A stretch of 64,000 nucleotides of DNA from Prochlorococcus sp. HOT208_60m_813O14 (GTDB taxonomy: Bacteria > Cyanobacteriota > Cyanobacteriia > PCC-6307 > Cyanobiaceae). Both the position numbers and the translations under genes were made by a program. Of the stretch, positions 11,268 through 22,024 are shown in pieces. The number at the start of each line of letters is the position of its first letter. Position 1 is the stretch's first letter. The DNA lies in contig MWOO01000143.1 in the NCBI GenBank assembly GCA_002025945.1, positions 89,006-153,005 on the forward strand, written 5' to 3'. The notes beneath the pieces were generated by a model. The model saw only the letters and a program-made list of their open reading frames with translations, was not told the origin of the DNA and did not search any database.

Positions 11268-12229
11268 ACTTAATATTTCAAAAAAAATCTTATAGCTTTA
11301 AGTTATCTGCCAAAGTAGAAAATTCTAAAACCAATTACCATACAAAATCGGGTTGGATAATTAAATTAATAAGTAATGATAAAAAAATAGGGTTCGGAGA
11401 AGTTTCACCGCTACATAAAAAAGACTTAAAAAAGTGTGCGAAACAACTAGATATGATCCCTGAGTATATAGAGGAATTTAATTTATCTGAGCAAATAAAT
11501 ATTTTTCACCCATGTATTCAATCTGCAATAAATTCTGCATTAGCTGAGATCAATGGAATAATAATTTTTAAAGAAAAATACTACTTTGATGAAATTGGTA
11601 AAACAGCCATATTGTTAAATCATGAAAATGTAGTTTCAGATCTAAATGATATTAAAAAAAGACATTGTGATATTGAAAAATCATTAACCTTAAAATGGAA
11701 AGTAGCACTAAAAAATAACCATGAGGAAGAAGCAAAATTAGAAGAAATTTTAAGCAAAATAGGTAATAATATTAAGTTAAGAATAGATGCTAATGGTTCT
11801 TGGGGAAGAGACATAGCTAATAGATGGGCTGATATTTTGAAAGATAATAAAAATATAGATTGGTTAGAACAACCTCTCTGTGTTGATGATATTGATGGAC
11901 TGACAGAACTAAACAAAAAAATTCCAATAGCTTTAGACGAATCACTTTTAAAATTTCCAACTTTGATTGATGAGTGGAAGGGTTGGCAAATTAGAAGGCC
12001 TTCTCAAGAAAATAATCCAGTTAAGCTTTTAAGAGAATTAGAAAATAAAAAAGCTTTAATATCTATAAGTACCTCATTTGAAACTGGAATAGGAAAGAGA
12101 TGGCTCCATCATTTATCTTCTCTACAATTACAAGGACCAACGCCAAAAGTTCCTGGTTTAGCTATGAATAAATTCCCTAATTCGTTTCTATTTTTAAATG
12201 AAGCAAAAAAGATATGGGATCAACTATGA
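11264..12229 (+). CDS. menC: o-succinylbenzoate synthase
   Basis: 321 aa enolase superfamily; TLKWKVA, LRIDANGSW, LEQPL, ALDES; 4-nt overlap with menA. Confidence 0.9.
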   Translation: MNLIFQKKSYSFKLSAKVENSKTNYHTKSGWIIKLISNDKKIGFGEVSPLHKKDLKKCAKQLDMIPEYIEEFNLSEQINIFHPCIQSAINSALAEINGIIIFKEKYYFDEIGKTAILLNHENVVSDLNDIKKRHCDIEKSLTLKWKVALKNNHEEEAKLEEILSKIGNNIKLRIDANGSWGRDIANRWADILKDNKNIDWLEQPLCVDDIDGLTELNKKIPIALDESLLKFPTLIDEWKGWQIRRPSQENNPVKLLRELENKKALISISTSFETGIGKRWLHHLSSLQLQGPTPKVPGLAMNKFPNSFLFLNEAKKIWDQL

Positions 12230-13428
12230 AAAATAAAATTCATACTATTGAAGTTGAAAATAACGAAACTCAATCTGTAGAAAAAATTATTGAAAAAATT
12301 AGAGAGAATAAAATTATTTATGTAAAAAACAAATTTTATGCAGACAAAGATGTATTAGATTCAATTACGGAAAATGGACCAGCAATTATCTTAAACAGTA
12401 GTGGGAGTTCTGGAAAACCGAGACAATGTTTTCACCATTTAAATAATCTTAAATTATCTGCAGCTACATCAGGTCAATGGCTAATAGAGCAAGGATTTGA
12501 ATTACAAAACTGCTTAGTTTTAAATACTTTACCCCTGAACCATATAAGTGGATTAATGCCAATTTTTAGAAGTCAAACTTGGGGATGTGATTGTATTAAT
12601 ATTTCTCCGAATTTGATAAAAAAAACTCGAGAACTTTTACTTTTCACAATTAAATTTAAAAAAAACAAAAAACACTTGATTACGTCATTAGTACCTACCC
12701 AATTACAAAGACTTTTATCTCAAAAAGATGGAATTAGTTGGCTAAAAATTTTTGATCTAATTTGGGTAGGTGGAGCTTCAATTTCAGACGAAACTGCAGA
12801 ACAATGTATAAAAGAAAAAATAAAATTAGCACCTTGTTACGGCTCAACTGAAACAGCAGCAATGGTTACGAGTTTAAAACCAAAAGAATTCTTAATGGGT
12901 TTTAAAAATGTTGGAGAAATACTACCTGATACAAAAATAAGAATTAACGCACAAGGATTAATCGAAATAAAATCAGCCAGAATTGGAATCGAAATAATAG
13001 ATTCTTTAAAAACTAAAAATTTCAAAAATAAAAATGGGTGGTGGCAAACAAGTGATTTAGGCGAAATTAAGCAAATCAATAATTCTTACTATTTAAAATT
13101 TGTTGGAAGAAGTGATAATGCTTTTAATTCAGGCGGAGAAGTTGTTTTCCCTGAAGTAATTGAATCTAGATTAAATGATTTCATTATGAAAGAAAATATC
13201 CCAATTAATAAATTCAATATTTCGAAAGTATCTAACAAATTATGGGGAAATAAAATTAAAGTAATAGTTGAATTTAGAGAACTTACAAATGATAAAAATA
13301 TTGAAATTTCTTTAAATTTATTAAAAAAATTTTCTCAAAGTTGGCCTAAACATGAAAAGCCTGAAAAGTGGATTGTTAAAAACAAAAATAGCATTACAGA
13401 AAAAATAAACTATAAATTTAAAAAATAA
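12214..13428 (+). CDS. menE: o-succinylbenzoate-CoA ligase
   Basis: 404 aa; AMP-binding motif NSSGSSGKPR, CYGSTETAAMVT, VGRSDNAFNSGGE. Confidence 0.9.
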   Translation: MGSTMKNKIHTIEVENNETQSVEKIIEKIRENKIIYVKNKFYADKDVLDSITENGPAIILNSSGSSGKPRQCFHHLNNLKLSAATSGQWLIEQGFELQNCLVLNTLPLNHISGLMPIFRSQTWGCDCINISPNLIKKTRELLLFTIKFKKNKKHLITSLVPTQLQRLLSQKDGISWLKIFDLIWVGGASISDETAEQCIKEKIKLAPCYGSTETAAMVTSLKPKEFLMGFKNVGEILPDTKIRINAQGLIEIKSARIGIEIIDSLKTKNFKNKNGWWQTSDLGEIKQINNSYYLKFVGRSDNAFNSGGEVVFPEVIESRLNDFIMKENIPINKFNISKVSNKLWGNKIKVIVEFRELTNDKNIEISLNLLKKFSQSWPKHEKPEKWIVKNKNSITEKINYKFKK

Positions 13429-13431
13429 TAA

Positions 13432-13884
<453 letters not shown>

Positions 13885-13893
13885 TTAAAGAAA

Positions 13894-15081
13894 TTATCTA
13901 TCAACAGATCCCATAATGACATCTATTGAACCAAGGATTGCCATAATATCAGCGATTTTGGCACCTTTAAGAATATGAGGCAATATTTGCAGATTATTTA
14001 AATCAGCTGCTCTGATTTTAAATCTCCATGGGGTAACTTCATTATTTCCTTGAATAAATACACCTATTTCTCCTTTGCCGGACTCTAATCTTGTATATAA
14101 TTCTCCGTTAGGAATTTTAAAAGTTGGAGCAACCTTCTTAGCTACATATTGATAGTCGATACCAAATATTTCACTTTTCTTATCTTCAGTCGCCATTCTT
14201 TGAGCTTCTAAATTTTCTGTTGGACCTCCTGGAATCATTTTGCAGGCTTGGCGAATGATGCTTAGTGATTGTCTCATCTCTTCAACTCTTACTCGATATC
14301 TCGCATAACAATCTCCTTCTTTTTCCGAAGCAATCTGCCAATCAAAATCGTCATAACATTCATAACTATCGACTTTCCTTAAATCCCAGGAAACTCCAGA
14401 AGCTCTAAGCATTGGCCCAGACAAAGACCAATTAATTGCCTGGTCTCTTTGTATTGTTCCTAGACCTTCAATTCTTTTTCTAAAAATTGGATTATTTGTA
14501 ATTAATTTTTCGTATTCATCTATCTTAGGACCAAACCAATCGCAAAAGTCTATACATTTTTCTAACCATCCGTATGGGAGATCACATGCGACACCGCCTA
14601 TCCTAAAGAAATTATTATTTATTAGCCTTTGTCCAGTGGCAGCTTCCCAGAGATCATAGATCATCTCTCTTTCTCTAAAAATATAGAAAAATGGAGTTTG
14701 AGCTCCTACGTCTGCTAAAAAGGGACCAAGCCATAAAAGATGATTAGCAATACGATTAAGTTCGAGCATAAGAACTCTGATGTAACTAGCTCTTTTGGGA
14801 ACTGGAATATTAGCTAATCTTTCAGGAGCATTTACTACAATAGCTTCATAAAACATCCCTGCTGCATAATCCATTCTGCTTACATAAGGGACATACATTA
14901 CATTTGTTCTATTTTCAGCTATCTTTTCCATTCCTCTATGTAAATATCCAATTACTGGCTCACAATCAATGACATTCTCACCATCAAGAGTTACAACTAA
15001 CCTTAAAACCCCATGCATTGAAGGATGGTGAGGGCCAAAATTGACCACCATTGGTTCTGTTCTAGTCTCTAGCTGAGCCAT
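13894..15081 (-). CDS. ndhH: NAD(P)H-quinone oxidoreductase subunit H
   Basis: 395 aa; [23 protein letters not shown]-terminal [14 protein letters not shown]. Confidence 0.98.
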
Positions 15082-15119
15082 TCGAAATTTAACTTCTAAA
15101 CAAATCTTAGTCGAAAGTT

Positions 15120-16022
15120 ATGCAAACTGACCTATCTGATTCATCTTTTTTCAATCATCAATCAGTTATGACAGATGAGATTATGGCCTCATTAGAGCAT
15201 TACCCACTTATACATAACAATCAACTTAAGGGAATAGACGCAACTTTAGGCGGAGGCGGGCACTCTTATCACTTATTGAGAAAATATTCGGATTTAAATA
15301 TAATTGGACTTGATCAAGATCCATTCGCAAGAAAATCAGCATTAAAAAAACTTGATGAGTTTAAAAGTAGGATCGATATAAGGGCTTCAAATTTTGCGGA
15401 TTTTGTACCAAAAGAAAAAGTTTCTTTTGTGATTGCAGATCTTGGAGTAAATAGTAACCAACTTGATGACCCTAAAAGAGGATTTAGTTTCCAAAAAGAT
15501 GGTCCGCTTGATATGCGCATGAATCCTTTGCTTGATATTGATGCAGAGAAATTAATTGAGGTTTTAAATGAAAAAGATCTAGCTAACCTAATCTATAAAT
15601 ATGGAGATGAGAGATTATCAAGAAAGATTGCTAGGAAAATAAAATTGGATTTGAAGGAAAATGGAAAATATTCTGGGACAAAAGAGTTAGCTTACTCTAT
15701 CGCAGGCTGCTTCCCACCAAAACAAAGATATAAAAAAATACATCCAGCAACAAGAACATTTCAAGCACTAAGAATTGCTGTTAATAAAGAAATTGAAGTA
15801 TTAGAAAAATTTTTGCAAGTTGTACCTGAATGGCTTTTGCCAGGGGGTATTATTTCTGTTATTAGTTTTCATTCTCTTGAGGATAGGTTAGTTAAAAGTT
15901 GTTTTAAGAATGATCAAAGACTAAAAAACCTGACAAAAAAGCCAATAACTCCTTCCGAACAAGAAGTCGAACTTAATAAAAGAGCTAGAAGTGGAAAATT
16001 AAGAATTGCTCAATTAAATTAA
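15120..16022 (+). CDS. rsmH: 16S rRNA (cytosine1402-N4)-methyltransferase
   Basis: 300 aa; DATLGGGGHS, LDMRMNP, ISFHSLEDRLVK. Confidence 0.96.
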   Translation: MQTDLSDSSFFNHQSVMTDEIMASLEHYPLIHNNQLKGIDATLGGGGHSYHLLRKYSDLNIIGLDQDPFARKSALKKLDEFKSRIDIRASNFADFVPKEKVSFVIADLGVNSNQLDDPKRGFSFQKDGPLDMRMNPLLDIDAEKLIEVLNEKDLANLIYKYGDERLSRKIARKIKLDLKENGKYSGTKELAYSIAGCFPPKQRYKKIHPATRTFQALRIAVNKEIEVLEKFLQVVPEWLLPGGIISVISFHSLEDRLVKSCFKNDQRLKNLTKKPITPSEQEVELNKRARSGKLRIAQLN

Positions 16023-16035
16023 AAGCCAATAATTT

Positions 16036-17187
16036 CTATCGTAATGATCTGATTGTATTTGTAAGAATATGAATTGCTTGTTTTATATCTTTTGAATTAG
16101 TACTTAATCCAATACTTAACCTTATTGAAGATTCTGCTTCTTTAAGAGATCTACCTAAGGCTAGTAAAACATGAGATGGTTCACCACTACTACATGCAGA
16201 TCCAGTAGAACAAATTATTTTAGATTTTAAAAGTTTATGAAACTTTGCTCCGTTTAAATCCAATACAGTCAAATTTAAATTGTGAGGTAATCTTTTTTCT
16301 ATAGAGCCATTAATTAATAAACCAGAATTATTTTTTAACAACCCCTCTAAAAGGTTATTTCTATAAAAAAGTAATTTCTCAGCATTATTTTTTTGATTAA
16401 GAACTGCTATCTCTATTGCTTTAGCAAAGCCAACTACTAAAGGAAGAGGTAATGTGCCAGACCTAAGACCATATTCCTGACCTCCTCCAACAATTAAAGG
16501 CTCAAGATTAATTTCTTCATCAATCAAAAGAAGTCCTATCCCTTTAGGGCCGTATATTTTGTGAGAACTCATCGTTATCATATTTACATCTGATAAAAGA
16601 TTATCTAAAGCCATATAACCTAAACATTGTGCAAAATCAGAGTGAAATGTTATTCCTCTCGATTTACATATCTTTGAAATATTTTCTATGGGCTGAATAA
16701 CTCCTATTTCGTTATTTGCCAACATGACACTAACCAGAAATGTATATCTTCTCTTACTTATTTTTTTTTTGAATTGTTCTTCTGAAATTAAGCCATCTTT
16801 CTCAGGATTAATTTCTGTAACCATAAATCCCTCTTTTTTTAGTTGGTTTAAGGGCTCCAAAACAGCTTTATGCTCTGTTTTTAAGGTAATAATATGTCCA
16901 TAATTTCCTGTTTTTTTATAGAAATTTCTAGCAAAACCTAATAAGGCTAAGTTATTAGATTCAGTTGCCCCACTTGTAAAAATAACTTTTTTATTCTTAA
17001 GAAATAAACTTTGTTCTATTTTTTCTCTTGAGGCTTCCAATATAGCGCTTGCGTTAATCCCCGCCAAATTAGATTTATTTGCAGGGTTAGAAAATATCTC
17101 ACTCCAAAAAGGTTTCATAGAATCAACGACATCTTTAGAGCAAGGAGTCGAAGATTGATAGTCTAGTAGTATGGGAGTTGATAGCAT
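16036..17187 (-). CDS. Cysteine desulfurase (NifS/IscS family)
   Basis: 383 aa; FTSGATESNNLAL, SSHKIYGPKGIGLL, CSTGSACSSGEPSHVL. Confidence 0.95.
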   Translation of the reverse strand: MLSTPILLDYQSSTPCSKDVVDSMKPFWSEIFSNPANKSNLAGINASAILEASREKIEQSLFLKNKKVIFTSGATESNNLALLGFARNFYKKTGNYGHIITLKTEHKAVLEPLNQLKKEGFMVTEINPEKDGLISEEQFKKKISKRRYTFLVSVMLANNEIGVIQPIENISKICKSRGITFHSDFAQCLGYMALDNLLSDVNMITMSSHKIYGPKGIGLLLIDEEINLEPLIVGGGQEYGLRSGTLPLPLVVGFAKAIEIAVLNQKNNAEKLLFYRNNLLEGLLKNNSGLLINGSIEKRLPHNLNLTVLDLNGAKFHKLLKSKIICSTGSACSSGEPSHVLLALGRSLKEAESSIRLSIGLSTNSKDIKQAIHILTNTIRSLR

Positions 17188-17246
17188 TATGTTTAGTATA
17201 TAAAATTCTGTTTATTACTAGAAAATCAAATTAAAGAATTAAAAAA

Positions 17247-17975
17247 ATGAATGAAATTAATCAAATAAATAATGAACCGGTAAGAAAATCAAGAATTTTA
17301 TTAGTTGATGATGAGCCTGGTTTAAGAACAGCTGTTAAAACATTTCTAGAAGATGAAGGCTTTGAAATATTTATTGCAGTTGATGGAGAGGATGGTTGGG
17401 AAAAAGCTCAAACAGTCTTCCCAGATTTGATAATTAGTGATGTTATGATGCCTCGAGCTAACGGTTATGCTTTATTAGAAAAAATTAGAGAGGATGAAAA
17501 ATTAGGAGGAACTCCAGTAATTTTTCTAACTGCAAAAGGAATGACCCTAGACAGAACAGAAGGTTATCTTGCAGGAGTTGATGATTATATTTCCAAACCT
17601 TTCGATCCCGATGAATTAGCTGCAAGAGTCAAAAATGTAATCAACAGACAAGAACGATTATTAAAAGAAGCGGCACGATTCGCAGATATTGACGTAAGCA
17701 AAATGGCAAAACAAATTACTGAAATAAAATCTATGCTCACAGACCAAAACCAGACTCATCCAGAAAATAAAATAAATCTTCCTAGTTTCACTCCCAGAGA
17801 AGCAAGTGTGCTTCAACTAGTAGCAGAGGGACTGATGAACAAAGAAATTGCAAGACAGCTTGAAACATCTATTAGAAATGTTGAGAAATATGTAAGTAGA
17901 CTTTTTATCAAAACAGGTACATCAAGCCGAACAGAATTAGTTCGTTATGCACTTGAAAATCATTTGGTAAAATAA
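17247..17975 (+). CDS. ycf29: Response regulator, receiver domain plus LuxR/NarL HTH (Ycf29-like)
   Basis: 242 aa; LLVDDEPGLR, SDVMMP, FLTAK...YISKPF; FTPREASVLQLVAEGLMNKEIARQL HTH. Confidence 0.85.
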   Translation: MNEINQINNEPVRKSRILLVDDEPGLRTAVKTFLEDEGFEIFIAVDGEDGWEKAQTVFPDLIISDVMMPRANGYALLEKIREDEKLGGTPVIFLTAKGMTLDRTEGYLAGVDDYISKPFDPDELAARVKNVINRQERLLKEAARFADIDVSKMAKQITEIKSMLTDQNQTHPENKINLPSFTPREASVLQLVAEGLMNKEIARQLETSIRNVEKYVSRLFIKTGTSSRTELVRYALENHLVK

Positions 17976-17976
17976 A

Positions 17977-18678
17977 TTATTTAATTTTTTCGAATTCAAT
18001 TAGTTTTGAAAAATAAAAAGGAGCTTGATTTAATTTCTTTTTAACAACTTTAAATCCTCTTTCTTTGGCAGCATTAATAATACCCCTTTCTTTCAATGTA
18101 TATGCTCTTGTAGTTTTACTTGGCCCAGGAAATAATTTTCCAATATTTTTTAGAACAGCAAGAACTGGCGTATAAGGAGCAAAGCTAACTATTAGTTTTT
18201 CTTTGCTTAAATCGCATAGATGTTGGACCATTTCTTCTGCGACCGGTTGAGGATAATGAATAAATACATCCAAACAAACTACAACATCAAATAAACCTTT
18301 TAATTTTTCCAGATCACAGACTTCATATTTTACTTTACCTTGACTCAAACCTAATTCATGAATGCGTTTTTTTGTTTCTTTAATCATTTCAGAAGAAATA
18401 TCGCTCACCTGTAGTTCTTTTATACCGAGTCTTAATAAAGGTATGGAAAGACTTCCTACACCACAGCCTGCATCACAATAACTTTTTTTTGTTAGTTCAG
18501 GATAATTTTTGATATATGAAACTACATCATCTACAGTTTTTTGATGTCCTTTCCTAATATTTTTCTGAACTGTATTAATTTCATCAGATTTGCTATAAAT
18601 TTTATTCCATCTTTCAAAGCCAGTACCATTAAAATACTCTCTTACTTCACTTTTTTCGATAATCTTATTTGATGTCAT
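17977..18678 (-). CDS. chlM: Magnesium-protoporphyrin IX O-methyltransferase
   Basis: 233 aa; EVREYFNGTGFERWNKIY, DAGCGVGSLSIPL, LIVSFAPYTP. Confidence 0.95.
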   Translation of the reverse strand: MTSNKIIEKSEVREYFNGTGFERWNKIYSKSDEINTVQKNIRKGHQKTVDDVVSYIKNYPELTKKSYCDAGCGVGSLSIPLLRLGIKELQVSDISSEMIKETKKRIHELGLSQGKVKYEVCDLEKLKGLFDVVVCLDVFIHYPQPVAEEMVQHLCDLSKEKLIVSFAPYTPVLAVLKNIGKLFPGPSKTTRAYTLKERGIINAAKERGFKVVKKKLNQAPFYFSKLIEFEKIK

Positions 18679-18767
18679 TGTATTCTATGAAAATTTATTC
18701 TTTTTATACTAACCAACTGGCGCCAAATTAATTGCACGCCATTATAGGAAAGAATTGATTTGTTATT

Positions 18768-19304
18768 TTGTCAGAATTGAATTCTAAAGATATTTATAAA
18801 ATTGCTGTCGTAATGGGTAGTGATTCAGATCTAAAAACATTGAAACCATCCATTGATATTCTAAGAGAATTTGGAATAAAAACTGAAGTTTGTATACTTT
18901 CTGCACATCGAACACCTATTGAAATGATGGAATATGCAAAAAATGCAGAATCAGAAAACATAAAAGTAATAATTGCCGGCGCTGGGGGTGCTGCTCATCT
19001 TCCAGGAATGCTGGCATCCATAACTTGCATTCCTGTAATTGGCGTACCAGTAGAGAGTAAGGCACTTAAGGGTATTGACTCTCTTTTATCAATCGTTCAA
19101 ATGCCCGCTGGAATTCCAGTTGCAACAGTTGCAATTAATGGAGGTCAGAATGCTGGATTATTGGCAATAGAGATGATCAGTTTATTTGATGAATCCATAA
19201 AGAAAAATTTGAAAGAATTCAGAGAAAATCTACATTCACAGGTAAGAACTAAAAATAGTAAGTTATCAAATATTGGACCTGACAATTATCTTCAAAATAA
19301 ATGA
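18768..19304 (+). CDS. purE: 5-(carboxyamino)imidazole ribonucleotide mutase
   Basis: 178 aa; VVMGSDSDLKTL, SAHRTP, AGAGGAAHLPGMLA, GVPVESK; TTG start. Confidence 0.96.
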   Translation: MSELNSKDIYKIAVVMGSDSDLKTLKPSIDILREFGIKTEVCILSAHRTPIEMMEYAKNAESENIKVIIAGAGGAAHLPGMLASITCIPVIGVPVESKALKGIDSLLSIVQMPAGIPVATVAINGGQNAGLLAIEMISLFDESIKKNLKEFRENLHSQVRTKNSKLSNIGPDNYLQNK

Positions 19305-19319
19305 ACTAATATTTTTATA

Positions 19320-19943
19320 TTAAGCCTTGTTAAGAAAGTTTTCTTTTTTAAGGTAATTAATAATTTTTTCAACGGAATCATTTAAATCTAACGAACCTGT
19401 ATCAACAACAATTTCGGGATTAAGAGGAGCTTCATATGGACTAGAAATCCCTGTAAATTCTTTAATTTCACCCAAACGAGCTTTTTTATAAAGACCTTTA
19501 GTATCCCTATTTTCGCAAACTGTGATATCAGCAGCACAATAAACTTCAATGAAATCTTTAGATCCAATAATTTTTCTCACCTTATCTCTATCGCTAATAA
19601 ATGGCGAAACGAATGCCGTAATAGTTATTATCCCAGCATTCATAAATAAATTCGCAACTTCGCCAATTCTTCTTATATTTTCTTCTCTATCTTCATCCGA
19701 AAAACCAAGATCTTTACATAAACCGTGTCTAATATTATCTCCATCCAACACATAAGTCGAAAAACCATCCAAGTGTAAAACTTCATTTAAAGCGTTGGCC
19801 AAAGTACTTTTACCAGAACCAGATAAACCTGTAAACCAGATAACCATACCTTTATGACCTCTCATCTTCTCTAACTTTTCTCTATCAATAGTTAAGTTGT
19901 GCCACTTTATATTGGTTGACTTTTTTTGAATTTGTTCTTTCAT
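19320..19943 (-). CDS. cysC: Adenylylsulfate kinase
   Basis: 207 aa; GLSGSGKSTLANAL, LDGDNIRHGLCKDLGFSDEDREENIRR. Confidence 0.97.
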   Translation of the reverse strand: MKEQIQKKSTNIKWHNLTIDREKLEKMRGHKGMVIWFTGLSGSGKSTLANALNEVLHLDGFSTYVLDGDNIRHGLCKDLGFSDEDREENIRRIGEVANLFMNAGIITITAFVSPFISDRDKVRKIIGSKDFIEVYCAADITVCENRDTKGLYKKARLGEIKEFTGISSPYEAPLNPEIVVDTGSLDLNDSVEKIINYLKKENFLNKA

Positions 19944-19985
19944 TTTTTACTTCATCAAAATTAAAAACCTATCCTAACCCTTGCT

Positions 19986-20297
19986 TCATAAATTATGAAA
20001 TCCCTCTTTACGAAGAAACTCAATTGATTTCGATACCATATCACCCTGTAACTGGATATTGCTATCAATTAATGTTCCTCCAGTCCCACAAAAAACTTTA
20101 ATTTTTTTTAGTAATTCTTTTAATAAGATTTGATCCTCAGTGCCTAAACCTTTAATTAAGGTTATAGTCTTTCCCTTTTTACCTTTTTTTTGTTTTGATA
20201 TATTTATTTTTGATCTTTTATTAAAAGTATCTACCTTTGCTGTTTCTTCAGATTTCTTTTCTTGATTATCAAATTCGATCCAATTCTTTTTTCCCAT
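19986..20297 (-). CDS. SUI1/eIF1-like translation initiation factor family protein
   Basis: 103 aa; TLIKGL...KELLKKIKVFCGTGGTLIDSNIQLQGDMV. Confidence 0.9.
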   Translation of the reverse strand: MGKKNWIEFDNQEKKSEETAKVDTFNKRSKINISKQKKGKKGKTITLIKGLGTEDQILLKELLKKIKVFCGTGGTLIDSNIQLQGDMVSKSIEFLRKEGFHNL

Positions 20298-20345
20298 TAT
20301 TTTAAATATAATCTATAGTTAGTTAATACTTATTCTATAGAAAAA

Positions 20346-21590
20346 GTGGTAAGTACATTTTCTCGCAAAGATCAAAACTATAAAAATGACGATTTAAGTC
20401 AACCTTCCAAAGAGGGAAGATTTGGAAAATATGGTGGTCAATATGTTCCTGAAACGCTAATGCCCGCCCTTTTTGAGCTTGAAGACGCTGCATCTAATGC
20501 ATGGAAAGATAAACTATTTATAGAAGAATTAAATCATCTACTTAAAACTTATGTAGGAAGAGAAACACCACTTTATGAAGCCAAAAGACTTACTGAACAT
20601 TACAAAAATAAACAAGCAACTCCTCGAATATGGCTTAAAAGAGAAGATTTAAATCATACTGGGGCTCACAAAATTAATAATGCTCTTGGACAAGCTTTAT
20701 TGGCAATAAGAATGGGCAAAAAAAGAATAATTGCAGAAACTGGAGCAGGTCAGCATGGAGTTGCTACAGCTACTGTTTGTGCGAGATTTGGCTTGAAATG
20801 TATTATCTACATGGGTGCTGAAGACATAAAAAGGCAATCCCTTAACGTTTTTAGAATGAAACTTTTAGGAGCCGAAGTTAAAGTTGTAAATTCTGGAACT
20901 GCAACACTTAAGGATGCTACTAGTGAGGCTATTAGAGATTGGGTTTCTAATGTCGAAACCACACACTACATTTTAGGATCTGTTGCAGGCCCACACCCTT
21001 TCCCAAAGATCGTGCGAGATTTTCATGCAGTTATAGGTGAAGAAACTAAAAAACAATGTTTGGAATCATTTGGATCTTTGCCCGATATTTTGCTTGCTTG
21101 TGTAGGTGGGGGATCAAATGCAATGGGGCTTTTCCATCCTTTTGTTAAAGAAACTTCTGTGCGTCTTATTGGAGTTGAAGCCGCAGGAAGCGGAGTTGAT
21201 ACTGACAAACATGCTGCCACTATCACTAAAGGGTCAGTTGGAATTTTGCATGGATCAATGAGTCTTCTCTTGCAAGATGATAATGGTCAAGTACAAGAAG
21301 CTCATTCAATAAGTGCAGGGTTAGATTACCCTGGAGTAGGACCTGAACATAGCCATTTAAAAGATATAGGAAGAGCAGAATATGGATCAGTCACAGATCA
21401 AGAAGCTTTAGACGCTTTAAAACTTGTTAGTGAACTAGAAGGAATTATACCTGCACTTGAAACTTCCCATGCCTTTGCTTGGTTAGATAAATTATGCCCT
21501 ACTCTTGAAAAAGATACTCATATAGTTATCAATTGCTCTGGTAGAGGCGACAAAGATGTTAATACTGTTGCATCTTCATTAGATATTTAA
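20346..21590 (+). CDS. trpB: Tryptophan synthase beta chain
   Basis: 414 aa; [36 protein letters not shown]. Confidence 0.98.
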   Translation: MVSTFSRKDQNYKNDDLSQPSKEGRFGKYGGQYVPETLMPALFELEDAASNAWKDKLFIEELNHLLKTYVGRETPLYEAKRLTEHYKNKQATPRIWLKREDLNHTGAHKINNALGQALLAIRMGKKRIIAETGAGQHGVATATVCARFGLKCIIYMGAEDIKRQSLNVFRMKLLGAEVKVVNSGTATLKDATSEAIRDWVSNVETTHYILGSVAGPHPFPKIVRDFHAVIGEETKKQCLESFGSLPDILLACVGGGSNAMGLFHPFVKETSVRLIGVEAAGSGVDTDKHAATITKGSVGILHGSMSLLLQDDNGQVQEAHSISAGLDYPGVGPEHSHLKDIGRAEYGSVTDQEALDALKLVSELEGIIPALETSHAFAWLDKLCPTLEKDTHIVINCSGRGDKDVNTVASSLDI

Positions 21591-21941
21591 TCAATACCTT
21601 GGGATTGATGGGTCAATATATCTACTCCATCCATCAATTCCCTCCTCCAAATTCCATATTTCGCTCACAATATTATTATCCAAGCACCATTGAGAAAAGT
21701 TATAACTTCTTATTCCTGCATGACAGGTAACTACAATTTCTCTGTCTAATAAACCAGCAAATCTTTCTTCAACATATTCAGATGTGACTTTACTAATTGG
21801 TATATGTAAAAATTCTTTTGAGAAACGAGCTACTTCAAGCTCTGACTGTTCTCTTACATCAATCAAAACTGGATCTTCTTTCTCAGAATTAAACCAATCA
21901 TTGAGACTAAAAGCATTTATAGATTTTGGATAACTTCCCAA
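21591..21941 (-). CDS. Rhodanese-like domain protein
   Basis: 116 aa; VLIDVREQSELEVA, VVTCHAGIRSYNFSQWC active-site loop. Confidence 0.92.
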   Translation of the reverse strand: MGSYPKSINAFSLNDWFNSEKEDPVLIDVREQSELEVARFSKEFLHIPISKVTSEYVEERFAGLLDREIVVTCHAGIRSYNFSQWCLDNNIVSEIWNLEEGIDGWSRYIDPSIPRY

Positions 21942-22024
21942 TTTATAGGATAAATTATGTGTTATTTACAATTTAATAAATTAAGTTGCAGTAGGAAGTT
22001 TATTGTTAAAAATAAAAATAAACA

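Noticed and set aside
20333-20342. TTCTATAGAA palindrome just before trpB, with a second CTATAG 20 bp upstream
   Set aside because: Short AT-rich palindrome overlapping a likely promoter/-10 region; no independent evidence of an operator.
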